From: Luteibaculum oceani
GTDB taxonomy: Bacteria > Bacteroidota > Bacteroidia > Flavobacteriales_D > Luteibaculaceae
NCBI RefSeq assembly: GCF_007995015.1
Contig: NZ_VORB01000004.1
Span: forward strand, 62,001-126,000
Direction: 5' to 3'
Length of the DNA: 64,000 nucleotides
In this document: positions 43,898 through 53,876 of the stretch, one piece after another
Layout of the letters: each line of letters starts with the position of its first letter
Numbering within the stretch: position 1 is the stretch's first letter
Program-made: the position numbers and the translations under genes
Notes under the pieces: model-generated
The model's input: only the letters and a program-made list of their open reading frames with translations
What the model was told of the DNA's origin: nothing
Database searches by the model: none

Positions 43898-44974
43898 TTA
43901 GCTGAAAATTTCCTCTACCTTTTTCGAGAAAACTTCAAATCCAAATTTCCTTATAACTGCCGCCCGTAATGCTTCACCCTTCAATACATGTTCATAATTA
44001 TTATGAATATGTATAACAGCATTTGCAATTTCATCTACACTTTCTGGATCTACCAACATCCCAAGTTCACCACCAGCTAACGCATCCACACTACCGTCTT
44101 TATTCCCAGCAATTACCGGTGTCCCAGAAGCCATGGCCTCTATATAAACAATACCAAAGCCTTCCATTGTTGATGGCATAATAAAAAGGTTGGATTGTGT
44201 CATCCATATCCTAAGTTCATCTTCAGAAACGAAACCGGTAAAAGTAACATGATTTTGTACTTGATATTGATTAATAAGGTTATCCAGACGTTGCTTTTCT
44301 TGTTCATCATATTTCCCAACCAAAACATAATGTATGTTAGGTATTTTCTTTAAAATGATAGGGAGAGATTTTATAACCCTATCATATCCCTTATACCCCT
44401 CGTTGGAACTCATGCGCGCGGTGGTGAGCATGATAAATGAATTTTTGATAGAAGTGTAATGGGACTTCCATTGCTCTAAATTGCTTTGCGACTGGACAAC
44501 GGGGTAATCATTAACCCCCACTGTATTATGTAATATTTGTATTTTCTCCCTAGGTATTCCAATTCTTTGAAGTCGTTGTGAGCTAAAGGAGCTTACCGTA
44601 ATGCATTTATCCACACGTTTTAAAAGTTGCTTTTTGAAAAAGCTTAAAGGAAGCCATAATTCTAAGCCATGTATGACCAGGAAATATTTCTTCTTCGGAA
44701 AAAATATTGTACTCAATAGAGCTACTGGAGCAAGATTTAAATGCCCTAAAATGATTTTATCCGTTCGTATACATTGCCATAAAAAGCTAATGGCAAAATG
44801 TATAATACTACCAGAATATCCTTTGTGATTTTCCCGATATTCAGAGAACGAAGCATCGTGTAAAGCTAAGCTCCTTACTATAAAACGTTTATCTAATGCA
44901 GAAATTAAAGAACGGTTGAACTTTTCAATACCGCCATTGCCCGATAATGTATTTAAAGAAGAAAAAATTACCAA
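43898..44974 (-). CDS. Glycosyltransferase family 4
   Basis: This 358-residue GT-B retaining enzyme has an N-terminal domain with FSSLNTLSGNGGIEKFNRSL. The C-terminal signature is TTARMSSNEGYKGYDRVI, MPSTMEGFGIVYIEAMASGTPVIAG and a closing GGELGMLVDPESVDEIA. It follows asnB by six bases and precedes the polymerase-like gene by 41 bases. The acceptor cannot be named. Confidence 0.9.
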   Translation of the reverse strand: MVIFSSLNTLSGNGGIEKFNRSLISALDKRFIVRSLALHDASFSEYRENHKGYSGSIIHFAISFLWQCIRTDKIILGHLNLAPVALLSTIFFPKKKYFLVIHGLELWLPLSFFKKQLLKRVDKCITVSSFSSQRLQRIGIPREKIQILHNTVGVNDYPVVQSQSNLEQWKSHYTSIKNSFIMLTTARMSSNEGYKGYDRVIKSLPIILKKIPNIHYVLVGKYDEQEKQRLDNLINQYQVQNHVTFTGFVSEDELRIWMTQSNLFIMPSTMEGFGIVYIEAMASGTPVIAGNKDGSVDALAGGELGMLVDPESVDEIANAVIHIHNNYEHVLKGEALRAAVIRKFGFEVFSKKVEEIFS

Positions 44975-45015
44975 TTTAAAAGGTGATTAACCACAGAAAC
45001 CAAATTATAGCAGTT

Positions 45016-46338
45016 TTAGCGTGACGACATAACATTAGTTCTCTCGGAGAAAGAATTTACTATTCCCAAAAAAATTAAAACAACGACAACTTTAAAAACA
45101 TGACCAAGGATGGTTTGCAAATCACAATCAGGTCGAACTGCAAATAAAAAAACTAAAAAAACGAAAGGTTTTAGATTTTGATTATTATCCCCCCACGTTG
45201 CTAAGAAGGTATTAACCAAACCAAAAAATTTACCATAGAAAAACATAAATATATACCCCCCAAGCATTCCAAAGTTTATATAAGCATCACTCAATGATCC
45301 CAATGCCATGCTCGTATTTTTATTTAACATTAACCCACTATATTTTGTAAACACCTCTTGATCACCTGACTTAAGCTTATTAGGAGCCAAAAAACGAGGA
45401 AAAATTGCCGCCTCAACTATATCCAGCATATAGGAACCATTTGAGTACGGGATATTTGACGGGACATTACTCATAACATGGGTTAATATATAACCCTGAT
45501 TAAATCTTGTAATACTAGATCGTAGTAAATTGTCTGTAACAAACTCCTCCGAATTTAGTATAACTTTAGAAAACGTTGATAAATCATTGGATTTACGAAA
45601 CTCAAGTTTTCCAAGTTGGAGAACTATTACAACACCTATAAAAGCTAAAATTCCTAAAATTTTATATTTCAAGGTAAACTGAAACTTAAAGGCAATAATC
45701 AAGCTGACAAAAATAAACCAAATCAACAAATCATGGAACATGCCTGTTTTAAAAGAATTTAATAATGATGAGCCAAATACAAGAAAAAAAACCATAAAAG
45801 GAAATCTTCTTCTGCTTAAAATGATCTTTATTAAAAAAACATATTTACAAGCAAATATTAGATAAAATAAAAATGAAATTTCAATTACAAAAATTTGAAA
45901 GAATAAATTTAGTAGAACTATTCCTACAATTAGAAATACATCCAAAATTGATGTTTCCAATTTAAATTCTTCTTTTTTTTCCAACAAAAAAGAATTAGAT
46001 TTCCTAAAACACCCCATTCCCAATGCAAATGCAATCATTGCAGGTAATGTATACGAAAAATATTCTACCTCTGGAATTTGCATCTGATAAATCGCTAATA
46101 CACCCTTAAACCCCATATAGTACGCGAGCATTGGACCTATCAAAAATTGAATTGTATGGAGCAATAGTATAACATTCAATATTGAAATCCCCTTATTCAG
46201 CTCCTTCAACACATTAAATATGGAGATCGAAAAGAATATAACAATAAAACTTCGATAAAACCATACAACATCCCACAAAAACCAAATAAATAAAGGCAAT
46301 AAATAAAAAAACCAATAATTTACTTTTTGGTTTTTCAT
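45016..46338 (-). CDS. Wzy-like multi-spanning membrane protein
   Basis: This 440-residue protein has about ten predicted hydrophobic segments, beginning YWFFYLLPLFIWFLWDVVWFY at 8-28 and continuing in pairs, with one larger periplasmic loop around residues 280-330 (ILNSEEFVTDNLLRSSITRF). The pattern and size fit O-antigen polymerase or oligosaccharide-repeat polymerase proteins, where function is hard to tell from sequence. It could also be an O-antigen ligase-like protein. The gene is extremely AT-rich. It overlaps the CgeB-like gene by four bases. Confidence 0.65.
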   Translation of the reverse strand: MKNQKVNYWFFYLLPLFIWFLWDVVWFYRSFIVIFFSISIFNVLKELNKGISILNVILLLHTIQFLIGPMLAYYMGFKGVLAIYQMQIPEVEYFSYTLPAMIAFALGMGCFRKSNSFLLEKKEEFKLETSILDVFLIVGIVLLNLFFQIFVIEISFLFYLIFACKYVFLIKIILSRRRFPFMVFFLVFGSSLLNSFKTGMFHDLLIWFIFVSLIIAFKFQFTLKYKILGILAFIGVVIVLQLGKLEFRKSNDLSTFSKVILNSEEFVTDNLLRSSITRFNQGYILTHVMSNVPSNIPYSNGSYMLDIVEAAIFPRFLAPNKLKSGDQEVFTKYSGLMLNKNTSMALGSLSDAYINFGMLGGYIFMFFYGKFFGLVNTFLATWGDNNQNLKPFVFLVFLFAVRPDCDLQTILGHVFKVVVVLIFLGIVNSFSERTNVMSSR

Positions 46339-47336
46339 AAGATTTTATTTAATATTCCCTGCATTATCTGAGTATATTCGTAATTACCTTCGCTCAATTT
46401 ATTGTAAGCATTATAGGACATTATCTTTAATCGTTCCGTATTGTCATAAACATCATTCAACTTCTTAATTAGTTCATCAATTGAATCGTAATAAATAACT
46501 TCATTATCAGAAAAGATATCTAATAATTCAGATGTTCTTTCAGTGGCTAAAACAGTACCACAGGCTGGGATCTCAAAACTTCTAGTGGTGTGCTCCTCAG
46601 GTATTATTTTGGACAGAAAGCCCATCGCGATTCGAGCTTTACCTATTTCCTTTGAGTATTCTTCAGCAAAAACACCTTGACCTAAATAACAAAGATTGGG
46701 AACATTATGCTTCCTACAAAATCTTCTCCAATTGATTCCTGCAATTTTCACCGGGTATCCAGCCTCCAGTAATTTCTTTATTACAACGCCTCGATTACTC
46801 TCGTAATGACCAATAAAAACTATACCCTCTTTAGATACATTCTTTCTAACAACGTGTACATTCCGATCATAACCCTGTGTCGTTAGTATTATTTTTTTTG
46901 CTTGATATCTTTTATAAAGATCAACTTCGAACCTTTTTGTAGTGATCAAGTAGTCATAAAATTTAACACTCTTATTAAATAATCTTGATTGATGATACAT
47001 AAAGGCTGGATCCGGTGTAAAATGAACCAATAAATTACAACAACTCTTAAGCTCCTTAACAATTTTCGGTTTCAAAAATACACCCTTATCCACCCATATC
47101 AAGTCATAAGACCTGTTCTTTATATTTTCAAAAATTAGTTTGTTAATATTCCAGATTAACGGACCAATCTTAAAGCGCCATCCAACCGTTCTGAAAAATC
47201 TATTTTCAGCATGACATAACTTGCTTATATCAATAATTTCAAAACATCTTACAGGGTGCAGCAACTTTCGTAAAATTTCCCCTCTCATTCGAGCCGTTTC
47301 TCCATGTGCATATTGGCCTATATATAAAACTTTCAC
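46335..47336 (-). CDS. CgeB-like glycosyltransferase
   Basis: This 333-residue GT-B protein is of the CgeB/DUF3880-type group. VLYIGQYAHGETARMRGEIL is at the N-terminus, the linker has HFTPDPAFMYHQSRLF, and the C-terminal domain ends with RSFEIPACGTVLATERTSEL, the region that binds the nucleotide donor in this group. It lacks the classical GT4 E-x7-E pattern. AT-rich. Four-base overlaps on both sides tie it to its neighbours. Confidence 0.8.
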   Translation of the reverse strand: MKVLYIGQYAHGETARMRGEILRKLLHPVRCFEIIDISKLCHAENRFFRTVGWRFKIGPLIWNINKLIFENIKNRSYDLIWVDKGVFLKPKIVKELKSCCNLLVHFTPDPAFMYHQSRLFNKSVKFYDYLITTKRFEVDLYKRYQAKKIILTTQGYDRNVHVVRKNVSKEGIVFIGHYESNRGVVIKKLLEAGYPVKIAGINWRRFCRKHNVPNLCYLGQGVFAEEYSKEIGKARIAMGFLSKIIPEEHTTRSFEIPACGTVLATERTSELLDIFSDNEVIYYDSIDELIKKLNDVYDNTERLKIMSYNAYNKLSEGNYEYTQIMQGILNKIL

Positions 47337-48472
47337 AGACTATTATACATTTTTAAATAAGCTTTTAAAGATTGAGATAGAGAAAATGATGCCAAGTCCG
47401 CATTTTCGATGTTGTAGGAGAACGTAGTATGTAGCATCTCAATTAAATGGTCAGCCCAATTCTCATTTGGCAATTCACTATCCAAAAAACGAATCATACT
47501 TCCTGGAAGAGTTACTTCATGGCTTACACCGTCACTAGTTAATACTCGGGCTCCATTCATTTGTGCTTCTACCACTGTAAGTCCAAGACCTTCCACTGGG
47601 TGTTTAACTCGCGGAAATAAAAAAATATCACTTCCCTGGTAAAACAAACTTACTTCTCTGGTGAATCCTACATTAATTAATTCTTTTTGAAGATTCAATA
47701 TTTTAGCTAATCGCTTTAACTCAGGTTTAAGATTGCCCTCACCCAATAAAATTCCTTTAAACTTTATTCCTTGAGATTTCAGCACAGCCAAAATTTGCAG
47801 AAACTTAATTGGGTTTTTTACCGGGTTAAGCCTTCCTACGAAAAGAATTACAAATTCATCTCTCTTTACGCCAAATTTACTTTTAAGAATTTTCTTTGCA
47901 TCCTTTATTTCGCGAGGTTGCTGCACACCATAATACAACACTTTATATGAATTGGGTACAAAGGATTTTTCGAAAAAATAATCACGAACAACATTCGAAA
48001 TAAAAATTATTTCATCTACGCAACACTTTAAAGCGAACTCTGAAATCCAAAAAGAGATTCTTTTTTTATGCCCAGGCCGTATTGGTAAATCCCTATCTGT
48101 ATTATGAACTTGAACAATTTTTTTTATTGGAGCTCCAAGTAACCCTATCATGTACAACCCAGATAAATAATCATGGTGAGCGTGAACAATATCTGGTTTT
48201 GTCCTTGAAACAACTGACCGTAAAAATATCCAAAACGATATTATCTTAGATACTTTAACTGGAGACTCCCAAACAGTAGCCCCCTTCTCTCTTAACAGCT
48301 TTAATTTGGCTTCATCAGAATTCCCGTAACACAAGAAAATCCAATTAATACTGTCCTCCTTTTCCTTTGAGTACAGGAAAGTTCTTAACAACCAATTTTC
48401 AACTGCTCCCTTATCAAAGCCCTCAACTACATGTAAGACAGTTAATTTACCTTGAGACAAGTTTGAAACCAA
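47333..48472 (-). CDS. Glycosyltransferase family 4
   Basis: This 379-residue GT4 enzyme begins with TVLHVVEGFDKGAVENWLLR. VGRLNPVKNPIKFL and HPVEGLGLTVVEAQMNGARVL carry the E-x7-E pattern, and GVSHEVTLPGS ends the donor region. It resembles the protein at 52749 in its start (VLWVFSSFSHGGVETWLL) and its donor loop (EGLGLVAVEAQ), so the two look like paralogues. It overlaps its upstream neighbour by 31 bases. Confidence 0.88.
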   Translation of the reverse strand: MVSNLSQGKLTVLHVVEGFDKGAVENWLLRTFLYSKEKEDSINWIFLCYGNSDEAKLKLLREKGATVWESPVKVSKIISFWIFLRSVVSRTKPDIVHAHHDYLSGLYMIGLLGAPIKKIVQVHNTDRDLPIRPGHKKRISFWISEFALKCCVDEIIFISNVVRDYFFEKSFVPNSYKVLYYGVQQPREIKDAKKILKSKFGVKRDEFVILFVGRLNPVKNPIKFLQILAVLKSQGIKFKGILLGEGNLKPELKRLAKILNLQKELINVGFTREVSLFYQGSDIFLFPRVKHPVEGLGLTVVEAQMNGARVLTSDGVSHEVTLPGSMIRFLDSELPNENWADHLIEMLHTTFSYNIENADLASFSLSQSLKAYLKMYNSL

Positions 48473-49491
48473 TTAGAGTATGCTTTAAGTGAATTATTTC
48501 TAACTAACCAGGCTTTCCCATTTGACTGTAATTGCCATAAATCCTTTTCAGGCAAGCTTTTAAGATAATCTATAGCATTATCGATTCCATCACTCGAAAA
48601 ATCACTGAACGCAATTCCAGCACCTGCATCACGTACTAGCTCAAAGGCGCCTCCTGAAAGCTCATATACCAAAGGTATGGCATTACTTGACCAAGCTTCC
48701 ATTATAATCCTACCCATTGGTTCAATCCTACTCGGTACTATTAAAATATCTCCAGCTGAAATATTCTTTTCAACATTTGGTACATACCCATGATAATTAA
48801 TGAAAGAATATTCTTCATTTAATTCTGTCAAAACTTCCTTAAAATGATATTCCCCATCACCATAAACATGAACTTCTAGATCAAACCTGGAGTTCTTTAT
48901 CCAGTTAATCAATAAATCTACTCCCTTTACTTTAGTAAGCCTACCAATAAAAACAACTTTACCACTTAATTTACAGGCCGGGATAATATCCACATTTAAA
49001 TTGACGTTTACATAATCATATTTCCAGAAAATAATTTCTTCATTATATATTCCTCCAGTATTTAAAGCTTCTTTATACATCCAATATGAATTAGTTAAGA
49101 ATTTGGTTTTATTTCTAAATGATTGCCAAATTCTCCTGTCATTACAGTATTCAATATCCTCCAAAATTCTCAGAAAAATTAATGTATCGCGGTCCATAAA
49201 CCTTCTAAGAAAAGACCAATATTTGTGTGCACCAGCCTGATTTACACACACCAAATCAACATTACCTAATGTTAAAACCAAGCTTAATCTAACTAAATTG
49301 AACGCTTGCAAAAACTTCGATACTATTGGATATTTGGTATATTTAGTTTGCAACAAATAAAATATTTTCGCTTGAAATTCGCTGCGATCCAACGACAAAA
49401 TTAAATCAGACAATGATTTTTCGCTACCATAGCCCAAATTGCTTCCTTCGATAAATAAAATATGCCTATTCCTACTATTTATTTTAGACAT
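48442..49491 (-). CDS. Glycosyltransferase family 4
   Basis: This 349-residue GT4-like protein has GRLTKVKGVDLLINW, then VPSRIEPMGRIIMEAWSSNAI and LVRDAGAGIAFSD in the C-terminal domain. The beginning GSNLGYGSEKSLSDLI is close to that of the next gene (GNTFGSERSMIELI), and the donor motif differs only slightly, so this and 49494 are probably tandem duplicates. The two are separated by two bases. Confidence 0.85.
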   Translation of the reverse strand: MSKINSRNRHILFIEGSNLGYGSEKSLSDLILSLDRSEFQAKIFYLLQTKYTKYPIVSKFLQAFNLVRLSLVLTLGNVDLVCVNQAGAHKYWSFLRRFMDRDTLIFLRILEDIEYCNDRRIWQSFRNKTKFLTNSYWMYKEALNTGGIYNEEIIFWKYDYVNVNLNVDIIPACKLSGKVVFIGRLTKVKGVDLLINWIKNSRFDLEVHVYGDGEYHFKEVLTELNEEYSFINYHGYVPNVEKNISAGDILIVPSRIEPMGRIIMEAWSSNAIPLVYELSGGAFELVRDAGAGIAFSDFSSDGIDNAIDYLKSLPEKDLWQLQSNGKAWLVRNNSLKAYSNWFQTCLKVN

Positions 49492-49493
49492 AC

Positions 49494-50618
49494 CTAACTC
49501 CCAGATACAATATTGAAATAATCAGCGATTTTACCCTCAATATCCAAATTATTTATTATCCATTTCTTTCCGGTGTCTATAATATCCATATAACTCTTAT
49601 AATCAAGACCTTCTATCATTGAAATTTTATTTGTTAGTGAAACCGAATTTTCCCGTTCAAAAACCAATTTATCCAAATTCATTGCTTTAATAATCTCCAA
49701 TGCCCCAGTATCATAAGAAGACACGAGGGGAATTGTATTATTCATAAATGATTCTATGATAACCCTTCCCATTGGTTCAAAGGAAGAAGCTAAAATCATT
49801 GCCCTACTCCCCGAAATTATATCTTTTGGATCTTTAACATACCCTTTAAAAAAGATTAGTTTATTAAGTTTCAATTCCAAAATTTTACTTTTTAAGCTTT
49901 CAAGGTATTTTACGTCATAATCACTAACTACATCCCCATAGAATTCGAGCTTTGCATTAGCCACAGAGCCAACCACCTTTGGCCATGACTTAATTATGAA
50001 CATCAAATTCTTCTCAGAAGCTATCCTACCGAGAACAACAAAATTTGACTTATTTTGAAACTCACTCCTTGAAATGTTTTCCAATTTCAGCTTAAAAGGA
50101 TTATACAATACCCTAAAATTAGATTCATAATCAGGTAACACCTCAATTAAATCTCTCTTTTGTTTTTGACTTACACATATTATTGAACCAATTCGATTTA
50201 GCTTAGCCCCATATTTCACATAAATCTTATGATCATCATAATAACGACTGTAGCAAACGAGAGAAATATTAGGTAAAAATTTTTTCACAAATAGACCGTA
50301 GGCTAGACCACCGGTTTGGTTAACATGAAGAACATCAATATTTCTAGAAAAACAAAACCATAATAATTTTAGAGCATGTAAAAAGATTCTTAATTTACTT
50401 CTTTTGTGAAGATCAACTTTATGCCATGTATAAAATTTAATTTTATTATCCTTTAATAACTCATTAATACCAGAATCTTTCGGGGTATAGCATACAGTGT
50501 TGATTTTATTAAAAAACTTTTCGTTTGTTGAGATTTCTTTAATCAATTCAATCATCGATCTCTCGGAGCCAAAAGTATTACCAATCGGTTCAAAAAAACA
50601 TAAATTAATTTTTCCCAT
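49494..50618 (-). CDS. Glycosyltransferase family 4
   Basis: This 374-residue GT4 enzyme has LGRIASEKNLMFIIKSW and SSFEPMGRVIIESFMNNTIPLV at the donor side. It is the probable paralogue of the product of 48442. AT-rich. It shares one base with the upstream GT2 gene, in keeping with a tightly packed operon. Confidence 0.86.
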   Translation of the reverse strand: MGKINLCFFEPIGNTFGSERSMIELIKEISTNEKFFNKINTVCYTPKDSGINELLKDNKIKFYTWHKVDLHKRSKLRIFLHALKLLWFCFSRNIDVLHVNQTGGLAYGLFVKKFLPNISLVCYSRYYDDHKIYVKYGAKLNRIGSIICVSQKQKRDLIEVLPDYESNFRVLYNPFKLKLENISRSEFQNKSNFVVLGRIASEKNLMFIIKSWPKVVGSVANAKLEFYGDVVSDYDVKYLESLKSKILELKLNKLIFFKGYVKDPKDIISGSRAMILASSFEPMGRVIIESFMNNTIPLVSSYDTGALEIIKAMNLDKLVFERENSVSLTNKISMIEGLDYKSYMDIIDTGKKWIINNLDIEGKIADYFNIVSGS

Positions 50619-51625
50619 TATTTTGAAAGATAATTTTTAATTATACATTTCAACCTACTTGATGGTAATGCTAAAGTACCCACGTATAGCAATACAGCCT
50701 TTAATCTCAAATTGCCTGTGACCTTAGTTTTCAAAAGTTCCTGAAGAACCTTGACTGACTTGTGACGCAGACCATGAAAAACTGAACTTAAGAAAAGGTT
50801 AATATAAAACTCATATAGACATCGTTGCACATTAAAAGAAAACTTAAATCCCCCTGCTTTTAACGAATTTTGCACTTCTTTAAGTGACTCCAGACCCAAA
50901 TCAATTCCGTCTGGTTTATTATAAAAGTCTGAAATTCTTCCATCATTGTGTTGACGAAAGAAATACATTCCACAATTAACTTTTGCAAGGAAATCAACTT
51001 CATTCATAATCCTAACCTGATAATCCAAATCCTGCCATCTTTTAAGGTTTTCATTCCATGGACCAACTTTGGCTAAAATTCTACGCCTAAAAAGAGCTGC
51101 CGATGGTATAAATTCCGGTTCGAAAGGGTTGGTTAAATTTTTCTTTAAAATAGAATATTGCAAGTCATTTTCACTTATCGATAGTTTCGGACAATCGTCA
51201 CCATCAAACCTCTCTATAGGCGCCCAGACACAGTCTACACTTTTATTATTCTTCAGGATTTCAATTGAATACTCAACTTTATTAATACTTATCAAATCGT
51301 CACCGCCTACTTCCTGAATGAACTCTCCTATGCTATTTATAAAAGCCTCATTTCTTGAATACGGCGCCCCCCTATTTTGACGTGATATGAATTTTACTTT
51401 AAATTCACTATTATCTATTTTTAAGGAATCGATCCATTTCTGGATTTCGATTTTTGATCTATCGGTTGAGCCATCATCCACAACAATTAGTTCCAAAGGA
51501 CGATAAGTCTGATTATAAATTGAGTTTAAACAGTCAAGAACATACTTTTCTTTATTATATACCGTAACTATTACACTACAAATCGAATTAGAACAATTCT
51601 GTTTAAAGGATTCTACTTTATCCAT
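50618..51625 (-). CDS. Glycosyltransferase family 2
   Basis: This 335-residue GT-A enzyme has CSVIVTVYNKEKYVLDCLNS and LIVVDDGSTDRSKIEIQ, then the EVGGDDLIS segment with the catalytic-site acids. NRGAPYSRNEAF and WQDLDYQVRIM are also of the family. AT-rich. It shares a few bases with the neighbours on each side. Confidence 0.9.
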   Translation of the reverse strand: MDKVESFKQNCSNSICSVIVTVYNKEKYVLDCLNSIYNQTYRPLELIVVDDGSTDRSKIEIQKWIDSLKIDNSEFKVKFISRQNRGAPYSRNEAFINSIGEFIQEVGGDDLISINKVEYSIEILKNNKSVDCVWAPIERFDGDDCPKLSISENDLQYSILKKNLTNPFEPEFIPSAALFRRRILAKVGPWNENLKRWQDLDYQVRIMNEVDFLAKVNCGMYFFRQHNDGRISDFYNKPDGIDLGLESLKEVQNSLKAGGFKFSFNVQRCLYEFYINLFLSSVFHGLRHKSVKVLQELLKTKVTGNLRLKAVLLYVGTLALPSSRLKCIIKNYLSK

Positions 51626-52748
51626 TCAACAAACAATTATAAAGTGCATTAAAGTATCTTTCAGACTTGTAGTGTATATTGAATAACTTCATTGCATTTT
51701 CAGAATAAAATTCATAATTAGATTTGATTTTATCAAGAACTGCAGGAAGGTCGGTACCATCGGAATACTCACCTGCAGCATTTTTCTTAATCAAATCATA
51801 CGAATCATTATCATTATTATAGATTAAAGGAATACCCAATCTTAGATAACGAGCAATTTTTTCTGAAGAAGATCCAGTTAATGAGTCATTAATAGAATCA
51901 CTATCATACCAAACTAATCCGACCCTTCCTTTATTAACGACACTATCAAGATCCATGGTGATTTCGTTACTAACGGTTATGTTTTCAGCATAAGGAAGCC
52001 AAGATTTTTTATACCCTGGCTGACATGGACCATGTAAGAGAATTGATATTTGACTATCCATCCGAGATACAATATCTTTTAGAAAATCCAACCCTCTTTC
52101 CCTTCTAACCACACCGAAATATATTAGATCATAAATTTTTGAATTATTAAAAGAGCTTTGTTTCAAATCATAACCATGACCTACCACAGATACGGGGAAA
52201 TCAACATGACTTCCATGAAATTTCATGATTTTAGTAAAAACTCTCCTTCTCGCCTCATCCTGTATAAGTAAATAATTAATCTTACAAAGCGCTTTTTTTT
52301 CAGACCTAAAAAATGAGTTTAGATATGGTTGGTGTTTAAATATATCTGATTTTGGATTCAAATAAAGTTCTAGTGACCAATAAAATAATTTAGCCTTTCG
52401 ATGAAAAATGTTTGGAAGTGCCTCAAACAATCCAATACCACCTTTGTCAATTAATAGAATTCCATCATATTTATCTGATTTATATAGTGTCCAACTAATT
52501 TCACACAAAATATCGAACCTAAACCATGGATAATATTGGGGGCAGACCTTGTTGAAAACTTTCTTAATAATACCCGTGGAGGCAGAAGAGTATTGCTTTA
52601 AGTTAATTTCTTGGTCAATTTTATGGTAAGTGAAATTTACATTGTAGGTAATGATGTCAACAGTAACATCTTTTTTACGTAAAAATCTTATTAAATCAGT
52701 GGCTTGAAAATACCAACCTCCATAACTACTAAGAACCAAAAAACGCAT
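51618..52748 (-). CDS. Glycosyltransferase-like protein, GT-B type
   Basis: This 376-residue protein fits between other GTs by size and has a GT-B pattern (FLVLSSYGGWYFQATDLIRFL at the start; YFGVVRRERGLDFLKDI and ARYLRLGIPLIYNND at the donor side). The normal GT4 E-x7-E pattern is not clear, so the sugar-transfer function is less certain than for its neighbours. It abuts the next gene's start. Confidence 0.7.
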   Translation of the reverse strand: MRFLVLSSYGGWYFQATDLIRFLRKKDVTVDIITYNVNFTYHKIDQEINLKQYSSASTGIIKKVFNKVCPQYYPWFRFDILCEISWTLYKSDKYDGILLIDKGGIGLFEALPNIFHRKAKLFYWSLELYLNPKSDIFKHQPYLNSFFRSEKKALCKINYLLIQDEARRRVFTKIMKFHGSHVDFPVSVVGHGYDLKQSSFNNSKIYDLIYFGVVRRERGLDFLKDIVSRMDSQISILLHGPCQPGYKKSWLPYAENITVSNEITMDLDSVVNKGRVGLVWYDSDSINDSLTGSSSEKIARYLRLGIPLIYNNDNDSYDLIKKNAAGEYSDGTDLPAVLDKIKSNYEFYSENAMKLFNIHYKSERYFNALYNCLLNG

Positions 52749-53876
52749 TTACTCCCGGTAAAAATCAATCAGCATGTTAGCACTTGATGATGGATGAAAT
52801 TTACTTTTATCAATGGATGCGTAGTCTACTTCCTTCATGATCATTTCTATCCCTTTAATAGCCCATTCCTCTACAGAATTTTCTAGGCTCAAACTCTCTA
52901 CATTATTGGAAATAATTACCTCATCCGGAACATCGGTACTTTTGAGAACTTTCATTCCAACACATTGCGCTTCTACCGCTACTAATCCTAACCCTTCATG
53001 GCGTGATGGAAACAACAAAAGGTCACATTGGGAAAAATATTTTATTACGTCAAATTCTTCCCCGATAAATTTGACATTTGAAGCAAACGCTTCATTTTGT
53101 ATTTTAGATCTAACCCTTTGTATTCGCTCCAATGGCCCTCCAATCATAATTAGGGAGCATGTTTTATCAATTTCATAAATTCGTTTAAATACATTAACAG
53201 CAAACCAATGATTTTTATGATTAAAATAACCTCCATATCGATCTTCCGCATCGAAACGACCACAAAATAAGATATTTCTACTTTTATTTTGATTCTTATC
53301 TATTCCAAAAAAATCTTTCCGAATCCCACAATAAACAACTCTAGCATTTCGGTAATTATCCAAACCGAATTCTTTTAAACTTTTCAAAGACGTAGAAGCG
53401 ACCTTTATATTTAAAAATTTACAAATGATTTTACTCACCAACCATGTTAATTTCTTTTGGGGGGTTTTCCAATTATAGACTTGAACAGCTCTATATGAAG
53501 AATGTATATGTATGATTAATTTTTTACGAAGAAAACCAATTATTAGGGATGGAATAAACTTTATTAAACCAGCGAAATCTCCATGATCATGTAATAAATC
53601 TATTTCCTCCTCACGTATCAATTTATTTAGTTCGACGGTAAACTTTCCTATCTTCTTAAATGAATAAGGAATAGAAAAAACCTGTACCCCATAATTTTTT
53701 AAGACATTAATACCTTTGTCATCATAAGGACCGGTTAATAATACTTTTAAAATTACCCCTTCTTTTCTTAAATAATCCTTAACTGAAAGAAGCCAAGTTT
53801 CTACTCCCCCATGGCTAAAACTTGAGAATACCCAAAGAACGGTCATTGGTTGATCAAATTTCTGAATGCTTGGCAT
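52749..53876 (-). CDS. Glycosyltransferase family 4
   Basis: This 375-residue GT4 enzyme has MTVLWVFSSFSHGGVETWLL at the start (residues 11-30), LFCGRFDAEDRYGGYF, and PSRHEGLGLVAVEAQCVGMK with the donor-binding pattern. It is the likely paralogue of the product of 47333. It overlaps the aminotransferase gene by 34 bases. Confidence 0.88.
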   Translation of the reverse strand: MPSIQKFDQPMTVLWVFSSFSHGGVETWLLSVKDYLRKEGVILKVLLTGPYDDKGINVLKNYGVQVFSIPYSFKKIGKFTVELNKLIREEEIDLLHDHGDFAGLIKFIPSLIIGFLRKKLIIHIHSSYRAVQVYNWKTPQKKLTWLVSKIICKFLNIKVASTSLKSLKEFGLDNYRNARVVYCGIRKDFFGIDKNQNKSRNILFCGRFDAEDRYGGYFNHKNHWFAVNVFKRIYEIDKTCSLIMIGGPLERIQRVRSKIQNEAFASNVKFIGEEFDVIKYFSQCDLLLFPSRHEGLGLVAVEAQCVGMKVLKSTDVPDEVIISNNVESLSLENSVEEWAIKGIEMIMKEVDYASIDKSKFHPSSSANMLIDFYRE

